DNA from: Phascolarctos cinereus
Taxonomy: Eukaryota > Chordata > Mammalia > Diprotodontia > Phascolarctidae
DNA length: 64,000 nucleotides
Direction: 5' to 3'
Assembly: GCF_002099425.1 (NCBI RefSeq)
Contig: NW_018344337.1
Location: forward strand, 434,001-498,000
Shown here one piece after another: positions 23,082-33,439 of the stretch (its first letter is position 1; each line of letters opens with the position of its first letter). Both the position numbers and the translations under genes were made by a program. The notes beneath the pieces are model-generated. The model saw only the letters and a program-made list of their open reading frames with translations, made no database searches and was not told where the DNA came from.

Positions 23082-26000
23082 ATGGAGAAAAAGACACAGA
23101 TAGTAATCATAACTGTGAATGTGAATGGGATGAACTCTCCCATAAAATGGAAATGGATTGCAGAATGGATTAAAAACCATAATCCTACAATATGTTGTTT
23201 ACAGGAAACACATTTGAAAAACAGTGACACATACAGGGTAAAGGTAAAAGGCTGGAGCAGAATATATTATGCATCAGCTGAAGTAAAAAAAGCAGGGGCA
23301 GCAATCCTGAACTCAGACAAAGCAAAAGCAAAAATAGATCTAATCATAAGAGATAAGGAAGCAAACTACATCCTGCTAAAAGGCACCATAGACAATGAAG
23401 AAATATCATTACTAAACATATATGAACCAAATGGTAGAGCATCCAATTCTTAGAGGAGAAGTTCAGGGAGTTACAGGAAGAAATAGACAGCAAAACTATA
23501 CTAGTGGGGGACCTGAACCTCCCCCTCTCGGCACTAGATAGGTCTAACCACAAAATAAACAAGAAAGAAGTTAAGGGGCAGCTAGGTGGCGCAGTGGATA
23601 GAGCACTGGCCCTGAAATCAGGAGTATCTGAGTTCAAATCTGGCCTCAGACCAAACACTTGCCACTTACTACCTGTGTGACCCTGGGCAAGTCACTTAAC
23701 CCCAATTGCCCAAAAACAAAACAAAACTAACCAACAACAAAAAAAAAAAAGAAAGAAGTTAAGGAGGTGAATAGAACATTAGAAAAGTGAGGTATGATAG
23801 ACCTGTGGAGAAAAATGAATGGGGATAGAAAGGAATATACACTTTTCTCTGCAGTACATGGTACATACACAACAATTGACCATGTACTAGGGCATAAAAA
23901 CCTCACAATCCTATGCAGAAAGGCAGAAATATTAAATGCATCTTTTTCAGATCATGATGCAATAAAATTATATGTAATAAAGGTCCATGGAAACAGACTA
24001 AAAAATAATTGGAAACTAAATAATCTAATCCTAAAAAATGATTGGGTCAAACAAGAAATCACAGAAACAATAATTTCATTCAAGAGAATGACAATAATGA
24101 GACAGCATACCAAAACCTGTGGGAAGCAGCGAAAGCAGTTCTTAGGGGAAGTTTTATATCGCTAAATGCTTACATAAATACAATAGAAAAAGAAGAGATT
24201 AATGAATTGGGCATACAACTAAAAAAACTAGAAAAAAAACTTAAAAATCCTCAACTAAACACCAAATTAGAAATATTGAAAACCAAAGGAAAAATTAATA
24301 AAATTGAAATTAAGAATGCTATTGAACTAATAAATAAAACTAAGAGCTGGTTTTATGAAAAACCCAATAAAATAGATAAACCTTTGGTTAATTTAATTAA
24401 AAAAAAAGAAAGAAGAAAACTAAATTACTAGTATCAAGGATGAAAAGGGCAAAGCTACCACGAAGGAAGAGGAAATTAAAACAGTAATTAGGAATTATTT
24501 TGCCCAACTATATGCCAACAAATTTGACAATCTTAGTGAAATTGATACCTATTTACAAAAATACAAATTACCCAGATCAACCAAAGAGGAAGTAGAATAC
24601 TTAAATAACCCCAACTCAGAAATGGAAATTGAACAAGCCATTGATGAACTCCCTAGGAAAAACTCTCCAGGGCCAGATCCATTTACCTGCAAATTCTATC
24701 AAACATTTAAAGAACAGTTAATTCCAATATTATATAGACTATTTGGGAAAACAGGTGAAGATGGAATCTTACCAAATTCTTTTTATGATACAAATATGGT
24801 GTTGATACCTAAACCAGGAAGAGTGAAAATAGAGAAAGAAAATTATAGACCAATTTCTCTAATGAATATAGATACAAAAATTTTAAACAAAATACTAGCA
24901 AATAGATTGCAGCAACTTATCACAAGATAGGATTTATACCAGGAATGCAGGGTTGGTTCAATATTAGGAAAACTATCAGCATCATTGAGCATATCAACAA
25001 CAAAACCAACAGAAACCACATGATCATCTCAGTAGATGCAGAAAAAAGCTTTTGATAAAATACAACATCCATTCTTATTAGAAACACTAGAAAGCATAGG
25101 TATAAATGGAGTCTTCCTTAAAATAATAAATAGCATAATCTAAAACCTTCAGCAAGCATTATATGTAATGGGGACTAGAAGCATTTCCAATAAGATCGGG
25201 GTGAAACAAGGATGTCCATTATCACCACTGTTATTCAATATTGTACTTGAAATCTTAGCTTTAGCAATAAGAGAAGAAAAAGAAATTGAAGGCATTAGAA
25301 TAGCCAAAGAGGAAACAAAGCTATCACTCTTTGCAGATGACATGATGATATACTTAGAGAATCCTAGAGAATCAAGTAAAAAACTACTTGAAATAATAAA
25401 CAACTTTAGCAAAGTTGCAGGCTATAAAATAAACCCACATAAATCATCAGCATTTCTGTACATTACCAACAAAGCCCAACAGCAAGAGATAGAAAGAGAA
25501 ATCCCATTTAAACTTACTGTAGACATTATAAAATATTTAGGAGTCTACCTCCGAAACAAACCCAGGAACTCTATGAACACAATTACAAAACACTTTTCAC
25601 ACAAATAAAATCAGATCTAAATAATTGGAAAAACATCAGTTGCTCATGGGTAGGCCGAGCTAATATAAAAAATGACAATCCTACCTAAGCTAATTTACTT
25701 ATTCAGTGCCATACCAATCAAACTACCAAAAATTATTTTATAGAGTTAGAAAAAATAATAACAAGATTCATTTGGAAAAACAAAAGGTCCAGAATATCAA
25801 AGGAACTAATGAAAAGAAATGCAGGGGAAGGTGGCCTAGCAATTCCAGATCTTAAATTGTATTATAAAGCAGCAATCATCAAAACTGCTTGGTACTGGCT
25901 AAGAAATAGGGAGGTGGATCAGTGGAATAGGTTAAATATGCAAGACACAGTAGTCAATGACTATAGTAATCTATTATTTGATAAACCCAAAGACCCCAGC

Positions 26001-27056
26001 TTCTGGGATAAGAACCCACTCTTTGAAAAAAACTGCTGGGAAAACTGGAAAAGAGTATGGCAGAAACTAGGCATAGACCCAAATCTCACACCATATACCA
26101 AAATAAAGTCAAAATGGGTTCATGACTTAGATATAAAGGCTGATACCATAAGTAAACTGGGAGAACAAGGAATAGTTTACCTATCAGATCTATGGAGAAC
26201 AGAAGAATTCATGACCAAACAGGAGATAGAGAACATTAAAAAGCAAAATGGATAATTTTGATTACATTAAATTGAAAAGTTTTTGCACAAACAAAGCCAA
26301 TGCAACTAAGATTAGAAGGAAGGTAGAAAATTGGGAAAGAATTTTTACAACCAGTCTCTCTGATAAAGGCCTCATTTCTAAAATATATAGAGAATTAAGA
26401 CAAATTTATAAGAACACAAGCCATTCCCCAATTGATAAATGGTCAAAGGATATGAACAGACAGTTCTCAGATGAAGAAATTAAAGCCATCTATAGTCATA
26501 TGAAAAAATGCTCTAAATCATTATTGATTAGAGAAATGCAAATCAAAACAACTCTGAGGTACCACATCACACCTATCAGATTGGCCAACATGACAAAACA
26601 GGAAAATGATAAATGTTGGGAAGATGTGGGAAAATTGGAACACTAATACATTGTTGGTGGAGTTGTGAAATGATCCAACCATTTTGGAGAACAATTTGGA
26701 ACTATGCCCAAAGGGCTACAAAAATGTGCATACCCTTTGATCCAGCAATAGCACTTCTAGGGCTATATCCCAAAGAGATCAAACAAATGGGAAAAGGACC
26801 CACATGTACAAAAATATTCATAGCAGCTCTTTTTGTGGTGGCAAAGAATTGGAAATTGAGAGGATGCCCATCAATTGGGGAATGGCTGAGCAAGTTGTGG
26901 TATATGAATGTAATGGAATACTATTGTGCTATAAGAAATGATGAACAGGCTGACTTCAGAAAAACCTGGAAAGACTTATATGGTCTGATGCTGAGTGAAG
27001 TGAGCAGAACCAAGAGGACTTTGTACACAATAACAGCCATGTTATGCAATGACTAA
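23082..27056 (+). pseudogene. L1 ORF2 (endonuclease-reverse transcriptase) of copy 1, interrupted
   Basis: The start ATGGAGAAAAAG opens an AP-endonuclease-like domain with NVNG (catalytic Asn region) and QETH (catalytic Glu) near residues 14-16 and 43. The reverse-transcriptase domain includes [17 protein letters not shown] (about 24808-24858), [10 protein letters not shown] (about 25210) and the catalytic FADD box at 25330-25341. The carboxy-terminal Cys-rich segment near 26615 is frameshifted by one missing base relative to copy 2. A TAG appears at about 23450, and a SINE splits the endonuclease region at 23575-23748. The stop at 27054-27056 fits the usual ORF2 end. Confidence 0.92.
23575..23748 (+). 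mobile_element. tRNA-derived marsupial SINE inserted in L1 copy 1 ORF2
   Basis: Starts ggggcagctaggtggcgcag and ends in an A-rich tail. The duplication aagaaagaagttaa lies at 23561-23574 and 23749-23762. The uninterrupted target sequence is preserved in L1 copy 2 at 61086-61099, which directly confirms both boundaries. The box-B-like segment is 'gagttcaaatctgg' (about 23630-23643). Confidence 0.97.
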
Positions 27057-27439
27057 TTGTTAAACTGAACCCTTCTCAGCATTATGAGGATCTAAGACAT
27101 CTCCAGAGGCCTCGGGATGGAAAATGCTGTCCACATCCAAAAAAAGAACTATGGAAGTTGAATCGCTATCATGTATTTTTACCTTCTGTTGAGTTTAGTT
27201 TCCTCTTTCTGATGGTTCCTCCTATTGGTTTTAATTTTTACTTACAACTTCACTAATGTGAAAATATGTTTAAGGTATGTAAATGTAAAGCCTATATCAG
27301 ATTGTGCGCCATCTTGGGGGGTGGGGGGAGGAAGGTGGAGAAAAATTTTCAACTCAAAAGCATATGGAAGTGATTGTTGATAAATCAAAATAATTTAATA
27401 AAATTTAAAAAAAAAAGGAAAAAGGAAATAAATTTGCTA

Positions 27440-27890
27440 TATTTTTGTTTTCTGATTGGTGCATTAAGTTATGTGGACCTACTTTGTCATGGAGTTTTAA
27501 AAACCATCTGTGTGCCAAAAACCCAAGACATGCCATTAGGAAAGCAAAGCAGTTACAAGTCTTTAGTATCAATTGCTAGAAGTGGTTGAAACATTGGAGC
27601 ATAAGTGTTGCATTAAATATTTTAGTATTTACACATTCTCCTGTCCTCTTGGAATATATTACACCACAAATATTAATACAAGTCTTAGGTATTAATATGA
27701 GCATCTGCAGTTTAGAGAAGATAGTGGGGAAGGGAAATACCAAATTGGGTCATTACTTTCTCTAGGATTATCCAAGGTCTGGTTGAAGCAATGATTCCCC
27801 TTTGAGAAAAGAGATATAATAAAGACAAAAAAAATGAAAAACCCTGAAATAGATAGAAATAACATCCCTACTCGATTATCTCACTTGCTA
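27440..27890. other. Unassigned intronic sequence
   Basis: Flank of L1 copy 1. No repeat or gene recognised. Confidence 0.5.
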
Positions 27891-27894
27891 TTTG

Positions 27895-28205
27895 CTGCAT
27901 GTGACATTCTTTCCGAACCTTTCTATATGCCTGCATGTACTCCCTTCTCTTCAGTGCTTCCCTAGTTTTATGCAAGCCTCAATTCACGTGCCTCTTCTAC
28001 ATGAGGTGTACTTTTGATCCTTCTAGTTGTTAGTGTCTCTCCCCAACTTACTATGTTATCTTGTACATTTTTTGTATTTACCTATCTGTGTTATATTATC
28101 TTCCTCCACTGAAAGAAAATACTTGCTTCTTGAGGGCAAGGTCTGTTTCTTTTTTCTTTCTTTCTGTTATATTAGCAGTAGCTAGCACATGGATTGTCTC
28201 ATATT
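27895..28205 (+). mobile_element. L2-like LINE 3' end
   Basis: Old 3'UTR pattern: 'acgtgcctcttctacatgag', 'ttgttagtgtctctccccaa', 'ttgcttcttgagggcaaggt', then 'agtagctagcacatgg'. Confidence 0.6.
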
Positions 28206-28258
28206 CTCTCTGTCTCTGTCTCTGCCTCTCTCTCTCTGTCACACACATACACACATAC
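28200..28258. repeat. (CTCTGT)n/(CA)n simple repeat
   Basis: Pyrimidine-rich CTCT/CTGT units followed by ACACACATAC. Confidence 0.85.
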
Positions 28259-28284
28259 GCAATCATATAATCATACATCTAAGA

Positions 28285-28440
28285 CTAGAAGGGAATTTTA
28301 GAGATAATCAGATCTAACCTACTCATTTTACAATTTAGAAGACTTAAGATGTTAAATGACTTTTCCAAGTGACACAGGTGGTAAGTGGCTGAGGCAGAAT
28401 TTAAATCCAAATTTTCCTGACTCCAATTGCTGCACTTGAC
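28285..28440 (-). mobile_element. MIR-like CORE-SINE remnant
   Basis: Reverse-orientation pattern: 'ctcattttacaatttagaag', 'ttaaatgacttttccaagtg', 'ggcagaatttaaatccaaat'. Same family as 38925-39260 and 43125-43290. Confidence 0.6.
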
Positions 28441-29005
28441 CTGTTAATGCTTGCTGATATGATAAAGGATGGGGCTGCCTTGGAAGATTTTCCTTCACCA
28501 AGGGAAGGTCTGTAAACACTGAGAGTGGTTTGCAGAAGGGGTTCTTGTTTAGGTATAGGTTTCATTAAGTGGCCTTTGAGGTCCCTCACCCCTCTGTGAT
28601 GCTGTGACATAATATACCATACGTTAGTATATGCGTATTATAGTAGTCATAATGTATTATAGTAATAGTCGTGTATTACATTATCTGTTTGTATTGGTGG
28701 CACAATTCTTGGTGATAAATCTAACCCTGATTTCATGGTTGAATTATTTAGATTACCAAAACTACCTTTGATATATAAGGCATTTTGACTACATGATGTT
28801 TGATGTCCCTCCTTGCTGTACATTTTTGTTCTAATATGTCTCAGGCCCTTTGTTTTTGTTCCTTTCATTTTTGAGGATAATACTACATCTGGTGGGATTT
28901 GAAATTGAAAAGATCAAAACTTAATAAATAGTCTTTCGTAAATACCATGTATAACATATAACATTGTGTATTCATGTAATATATTTTTACAGCTACATAT
29001 AGGTA
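28441..29005. other. Unassigned intronic sequence
   Basis: Nothing recognised. AT-rich, no coding signal. Confidence 0.5.
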
Positions 29006-29009
29006 TTAT

Positions 29010-29135
29010 TTCCTCCCATTAGTGTATAAACTTCAGAAGGATTCAGATGTCTAAGCTAAACTTTGTATCTCTCCCTTGTACTTAGCATAATAGATCCTTA
29101 ATAAATTTCTGTTGAATGCATATTGTTGCATAAAT
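29010..29135 (+). mobile_element. L2 3'-terminal remnant
   Basis: 'cctcccattagtgtataaac' followed by 'ttgtacttagcataatagat' and 'ccttaataaatttctgttga', the L2 3' end pattern. Confidence 0.6.
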
Positions 29136-29905
29136 GCTCTTTGTTGTGTAGCCTGGGAGCCTATCTCAGTTTTTGAATCTACCTCTGAGACTCCTGATGT
29201 TACAAGATAATTTCTTAATACCCCATATTATTTCTGATCACAATAAAAAATGGCCAGCCCCTACTTTTTACAGGTATAGCACATTTTTTCAATTTGTGCT
29301 TTAATGATCAATTTTTTTTAATTCCTTCATCTCAATTAGAGTTACCCCTACTTCAGATGACCTTGGAGAGAAGTTTAAAGGCCCTTTTTAGATGTTGATT
29401 AACCTCATTTGCGTATGAAGGGTACAGGGAAGTATAGTCTGCTGAGGCAATGACCTAGCTGCCTGGGTTGTGTTTTTATGTTTGTCACTGTTCACTTATC
29501 TGTGTGGGAGAACTTAAAAGACATTTAGAGTTTGAAAATTGGAAAGCCCTGAACATCAGAAGTACTTGGTAGTTATGGGTCAAACAGCCCTTATAATTTA
29601 GCTTTCAGCGATGGAAATTTCGGAAGTATATTGAATGCTGTTCTTAAACTAGAGTGAGACATCTGATAGAGACTCAGGAAATTCAACGAAAAGATTAAGG
29701 AAAAGGTCATTAGTTTGCTGGTAGGAATCTGAGTTTTGTTCTAAAGATCTTGGCATCTGGGACTTAGAATCTCTTACTAGGAAGATGAGAGCCAAAACTA
29801 CTTCTTCAAAGTAACAAGATTAGGGCAGTTTTTTGGTTTTTTTTTCTGGCTAAAGATTCTCTAACTTTTCTAAAAGAGCTGAATAAAAGCATAAAGGCAC
29901 CTAAA
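29136..29905. other. Unassigned intronic sequence
   Basis: No repeat or gene recognised apart from a T-run near 29832-29845. Confidence 0.5.
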
Positions 29906-29907
29906 TC

Positions 29908-30143
29908 CAGGAGTTCTTAAGCTGGGCTTCATGGAACTCTAAGGAGTCTGAAGATAGATTTCAAGGGGTCTGTGAATTTGGATAAGAAAAAAAAAGAATA
30001 ACATCTCAATTTTCACTAATTTTTGATTTTCTTTGTGATATTATTTTTTTACTTTATGCAATTTAAAACATTATTCTAAGAAAAATTACATTCACCAGAC
30101 TGCCAAAGGGTACCAATGGGACAAAAAAAATTAAATGACCTTG
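29908..30143. mobile_element. hAT-like nonautonomous DNA transposon (MITE)
   Basis: Left end 'caggagttcttaagctgggc' resembles the hAT-type terminus CAGGGGTTCTTAACCTGGG. The right end, 'caccagactgccaaagggta' followed by 'gggacaaaaaaaattaaatg', resembles the reversed right terminus. The interior 'caaggggtctgtgaatttgg' also fits. About 235 bp, no coding capacity, old. Confidence 0.6.
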
Positions 30144-30349
30144 TTTTAAGCTGAAAGAGTATGGGTAGACTCTCTCTTTCTTTGTACAAGAGATAGTGAA
30201 AGATTTCAGCTGAACATTCAGAAGCTGTTTCAAAAGAGGCTATGGCTAAGTAATCTAATGTGTTCAATGACATGATTTAGAGTACATCAGTCATCTTGCA
30301 AATGTCCTACATGTACGCTGGCCACGTGTCCTCTATGTTTGAGACTTTC

Positions 30350-30957
30350 TGATGAGGTCTAGAGGTTTAGAGGTGACAGAACCCCAAAAATCACAACACG
30401 TGGGTCCTGTCCAAAAGAATTCAACCCAAATCTTCTTTTAGCCAGAGACAGAGTTTTATTAGGGATGGGCCATATAGGCCAGACTCTTAAGAATTTGAAC
30501 ATTAGTGATGAACAAGCGGGCATGAGGAAATCTCAGCATTTAAATGGTGATCAGGGTGGATCTTATATACACTCAAATAATTTTGGGTGTTTGGAGGAGG
30601 GGCTGGGAGAAAGATCTTGAAGCTGGGGTGAGTTTAGGGAAAATTCTGATGGGAATGTCTGAGAGGTTGAATAGACAATGGGAATAGATAATGAAGGGAA
30701 CTAGAAAAAAGAGGTTTGAATGGGGTCTGGATAAGATCAAAGGTGGGAAATATGCTAGGGCTTCCATAGGTTTCCAGAGAGAGATAGGGAGAGTCAACAA
30801 GGAAAGGCCATTGAGTGGAGTATAGCCTCAGGTAATAGTTTGATCCAGAGTGAGATCAAAGAAAGTTTAAGGATTTTCTGGGGCCGTAGACAAATGGGAC
30901 CCAAATTCTTTTTTTTGGTGAGGGGCAAAGGGCTCAGCTTAGGCCCATACCCCATCA
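30350..30957 (-). mobile_element. Solo LTR of an ERV1-like retrovirus (fossil)
   Basis: Minus strand reads TGATGGGGTA...CTCATCA. A perfect 4-bp target duplication (tttc at 30346-30349 and 30958-30961) flanks it. The R/U5 part ('ctctggctaaaagaagattt', 'gggttgaattctttt' in reverse) matches the LTR at 37099-37521. The 608-bp length and 4-bp duplication fit gammaretrovirus-like (ERV1) elements. No internal part remains. Confidence 0.85.
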
Positions 30958-30961
30958 TTTC

Positions 30962-31940
30962 CACATGTCTACATTGACCATAGATATTTTCTACATATTT
31001 GCCATGTTCTCATGTGTTTCATATGTGTGCCTATACTTTGCACTATTGGTATATTTGTGAGAGAGTGTGCCTTAGGTTTGTGGGGGAAATGTTGCTACAT
31101 TTTTTTTTAATTTGTGAAATAAAAGAAGCTTTACCATGAAAAAGTAGATTAAAAAAAAGATTGCACATGAAACTGCAAATCTTATGTACAACTTGCTATT
31201 AGATATATAGTAGTTATCATGTAACTTTTTTCATTTTTTCTTTCCTTTTTCCCCCAACCCCACCCTAGAGATTGCTACCATTAGACATAAATATGTGAAT
31301 ATATGTAAAATCATTCTATATACTTCATTTTTTGCTATATATAAATTTTTGTTAAATGTCTTTGCTGTAAAGGTAAACATATTGATGGATTATTTGGAGC
31401 TATAATTTTAGAGGAAGCAAATCTGCATGGTAACTGGAAGGTAGGGTAGCAATCTCCTGTAGGTTGAGAAATGTTGCAAGGTCCTGCTGCTAAATGATAG
31501 TTTCTTGCAATTTTTTTTTACTGTTTATCATGTGCCTCTCCTGAGAATTATAGGACAGGTACTATTGCTTCTACTTTGTTGTGTTCTAGGATCTTGTTAT
31601 TGATGATCCTGCTTTCCCAAAGTGTAGCCCTCATGATAGATTCTGATTAAATTGCTTAGGAAACTTGATATGAGGTTCTTCTGTTTGTTTTTGTTTTTGT
31701 TTTTGTTTGTTTTCAGTCACATACTGGTTAAAAATCACATCATTTAACTGTAGAGGAAGTTAGATACCACCATGGGTTGGAAGGCCCCATTTGAACTTTT
31801 AATGTTCTATTGTTTCGTATTTTCTTAAATAACCTTTCTTCAAAATTTTCTGGCTTTTAAGTTCTAGAAGTAAAAACATGCATTTAGCCAGTTCAATGAT
31901 TTGTTAAAGACTATAGTGTCAGATGTATCTGATTTGTTTA
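30962..31940. other. Unassigned intronic sequence
   Basis: Mostly unrecognised. About 31225-31350 (pyrimidine-rich, then 'ccattagacataaatatgtg') may be an old minus-strand L1 3' end. A (GTTTTT)n stretch is at about 31684-31712. Confidence 0.45.
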
Positions 31941-31943
31941 TAC

Positions 31944-32180
31944 ACAGCAGTTCAGTTGTTTTCAGTTGTATTCAACTCTTTGTGACCCTTTTAGGAGTAT
32001 TCTTGGCAAAGACACTGGTGTGGTTTACCTTTTCCTTCTCTAGCTCATTTTACAGAAAAGGAAACTGAGGCAAACAGGCTTAAGTGATATCCTAGGGTCA
32101 CATATCTAGTAAGGGTATGAGGCTGGATTTGAACTCTGGAAGACGAGTATTCCTGACTCCAGGCCTGGCATTCTAATAAT
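31944..32180 (-). mobile_element. MAR1-type CORE-SINE
   Basis: Reverse MAR1: 'agttcagttgttttcagttg', 'cattttacagaaaaggaaac', 'gaggcaaacaggcttaagtg', ending with the head segment 'cctgactccaggcctggc'. It ends only 85 bp upstream of the CCDC91 exon. Confidence 0.85.
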
Positions 32181-32246
32181 TTAATTTAATAGTAGTAATC
32201 TCAAAAGAAACCAAAAAGAAAAGAAAAAGAAGCCAAAACTTAAACT

Positions 32247-32264
32247 CTTATCCTTTTCTTTCAG
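32247..32264 (+). other. CCDC91: 3' splice site (polypyrimidine tract and AG) of the CCDC91 exon
   Basis: 'cttatccttttctttcag' is a strong U2-type acceptor. Candidate branch-point adenines lie in 'cttaaac' just upstream (about 32240). Confidence 0.85.
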
Positions 32265-32342
32265 GAAAAGCATAAGCAACAATTGGAAGATATGAGGAAA
32301 GCTGGGCATGAAACCCTGAGCATTATTACAGAGGAATATAAG
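32265..32342 (+). CDS. CCDC91: Internal coding exon of CCDC91 (GGA-binding partner, coiled-coil)
   Basis: A 78-bp, 26-codon exon, phase 0 at both ends, reads EKHKQQLEDMRKAGHE and continues TLSIITEEYK. From memory of the human protein, CCDC91 (p56, GGA-binding partner) contains EKHKQELEDMRKAGHE followed by ALSIIVDEYK, a near match. CCDC91 is a coiled-coil accessory protein of the trans-Golgi network. It binds the ear domains of GGA clathrin adaptors through its amino terminus, and this exon lies in the central coiled coil. Evidence for a live exon rather than a retrocopy: intact frame, canonical acceptor (ttctttcag) and donor (AAG/gtaaaa), and intron-like flanks. No other CCDC91 exon was recognised, so the surrounding introns reach at least 32 kb on each side in this window. 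Confidence 0.88.
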
Positions 32343-32350
32343 GTAAAAGT
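32343..32350 (+). other. CCDC91: 5' splice donor of the CCDC91 exon
   Basis: AAG/gtaaaagt matches the U1 donor consensus at GT and the following A-rich positions. Confidence 0.85.
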
Positions 32351-32439
32351 TATAAGCTTGTTGACTTATAATTGACAGGGATTATTTGAAAAAAAAATGT
32401 ATATATACATAACTTAAAAATAACAAAATTAATTCATCC

Positions 32440-32512
32440 TACATTTACAACGGCACTTAGCACAATGCCTGGCACATAGTAGGTGCTTTATGAATGCTTG
32501 TTAATTTGATTT
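32440..32512 (+). mobile_element. L2/MIR 3'-tail remnant
   Basis: 'cttagcacaatgcctggcac' followed by 'atagtaggtgctttatgaat' is the shared L2/MIR terminal motif. Confidence 0.6.
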
Positions 32513-32657
32513 GAAAATAATTTTACTGTTACTTTAGCCATAAAACTTGTTATTCTGTATTTGTATATACTTTTTCTTTTTTATAAAAAGAGTCATATTC
32601 TTTTGGTTCTGCTTTAATCTGAACACATTACCATCATGTATGTATATACACATACAT

Positions 32658-32898
32658 GTTGTTCAGTCATTTTAGTTGTGTCCAATTGTTTATAACCCCG
32701 TTTGAGGTTTTGTTGGCAAAGGTATTGTAGTGGTTTGCTATTTTCTGCTCCAGCTTGTTTTACAGATGATGAAACTGAGGCAAACAAGGTTAGATGACTT
32801 GTATATGGTCACATAACTAGTGTCTAAGGCTGGATTTGAACTCAGGCTTTCCTGACCTCAGTCCTGACACTCTATCCATTGTGCCACCTAACTGCCCT
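32658..32898 (-). mobile_element. MAR1-type CORE-SINE
   Basis: Reverse MAR1: 'ttgttcagtcattttagttg', 'gaggttttgttggcaaaggt', 'ggtcacataactagtgtcta', head at the right 'gtgccacctaactgcc'. Confidence 0.85.
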
Positions 32899-32899
32899 C

Positions 32900-33105
32900 A
32901 TTCCTTCACTAACTTGTATTTATTTGTATTTATTAACTTTAAATTTATTCTTTGTGTACTTATATATGGACTTGTCTCTACCATAGATTACATGCTCCTT
33001 TGGAATACATTGTTTCATTCTTTGTACTTTTTTCTTTAGAACCTAGTATGATACCTGTCATAGAGTGGGCAAGTAAAATGCTCTTTAATGTATTGATTGA
33101 TGTCT
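32900..33105 (+). mobile_element. L2 3' end
   Basis: 'tacttatatatggacttgtc', 'atgctcctttggaatacatt', 'gaacctagtatgatacctgt' and 'aatgtattgattgatg' follow the L2 3'UTR order. Confidence 0.65.
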
Positions 33106-33140
33106 AACTCAGGGCATTTATGAATAATGCATTTGCAAGT

Positions 33141-33178
33141 ATACACACACACACACACCCCACACACACACATACATA
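33141..33178. repeat. (CA)n microsatellite
   Basis: Short ACACAC run interrupted by CCCC. Confidence 0.9.
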
Positions 33179-33259
33179 TAAATGTGTTTATGTGTGTTTG
33201 TGTGTCTGTTGGGGAAGTGATCACATGGTCTCTTAACATACCAAGCAATTCTTTGAGAT

Positions 33260-33395
33260 TGTATTAAGACTAAGAGATAATTTAAGAATTATTGAATTAA
33301 CTGAAAGCCATTATTGAAAAGGATCCTGGATGGCATCTTTCAAGAAGTTACCAAGGAGGAATCCAAAAATCTGTACTCTTGAGCCTGAGCTCTCA
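33260..33395 (+). mobile_element. L1 ORF1 fragment
   Basis: Reads as ORF1 'TESHY.KGSWMASFKKLPRR' with breaks (33280-33360). Matches the ORF1 segment 'PESHDQKKSLDIIFQEIIKE' of other copies here. It lies just upstream of the GNPNAT1 pseudogene in the same orientation. Confidence 0.6.
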
Positions 33396-33439
33396 TATTT
33401 TAGCTATGCATGAATTTGAGGTTTTAATAGATATACTAT

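Larger units (their letters stand above)
20694..27425 (+). mobile_element. Full-length L1 retrotransposon (copy 1)
   Basis: Complete structure: 5'UTR (20694-21511) beginning with 'aggagccaagatggtggagt' near 20707, ORF1 (21512 to about 22485), inter-ORF region, ORF2 (23082-27056), and 3'UTR with a G-rich tract (about 27314-27340) and poly(A). A 14-bp target-site duplication (aaataaatttgcta) flanks it at 20680-20693 and 27426-27439. The left junction att/aaaat fits the L1 endonuclease preference TT/AAAA. Without the internal SINE it is about 6.5 kb. Both ORFs carry frame breaks, so it is not autonomous. It is very similar to copy 2 at 59084. Confidence 0.95.

Noticed and set aside
22875-23230. 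Proline/phenylalanine-rich open frames on the minus strand
   Set aside because: Antisense shadow of the purine-rich L1 inter-ORF region and ORF2 start. The same shadow recurs at 60390-60871.
32440-33105. Possible second CCDC91 exon next to the first
   Set aside because: The sequence is accounted for by L2/MIR tails and a MAR1 copy. No open frame with splice sites and CCDC91-like peptide was found there or elsewhere in the window.
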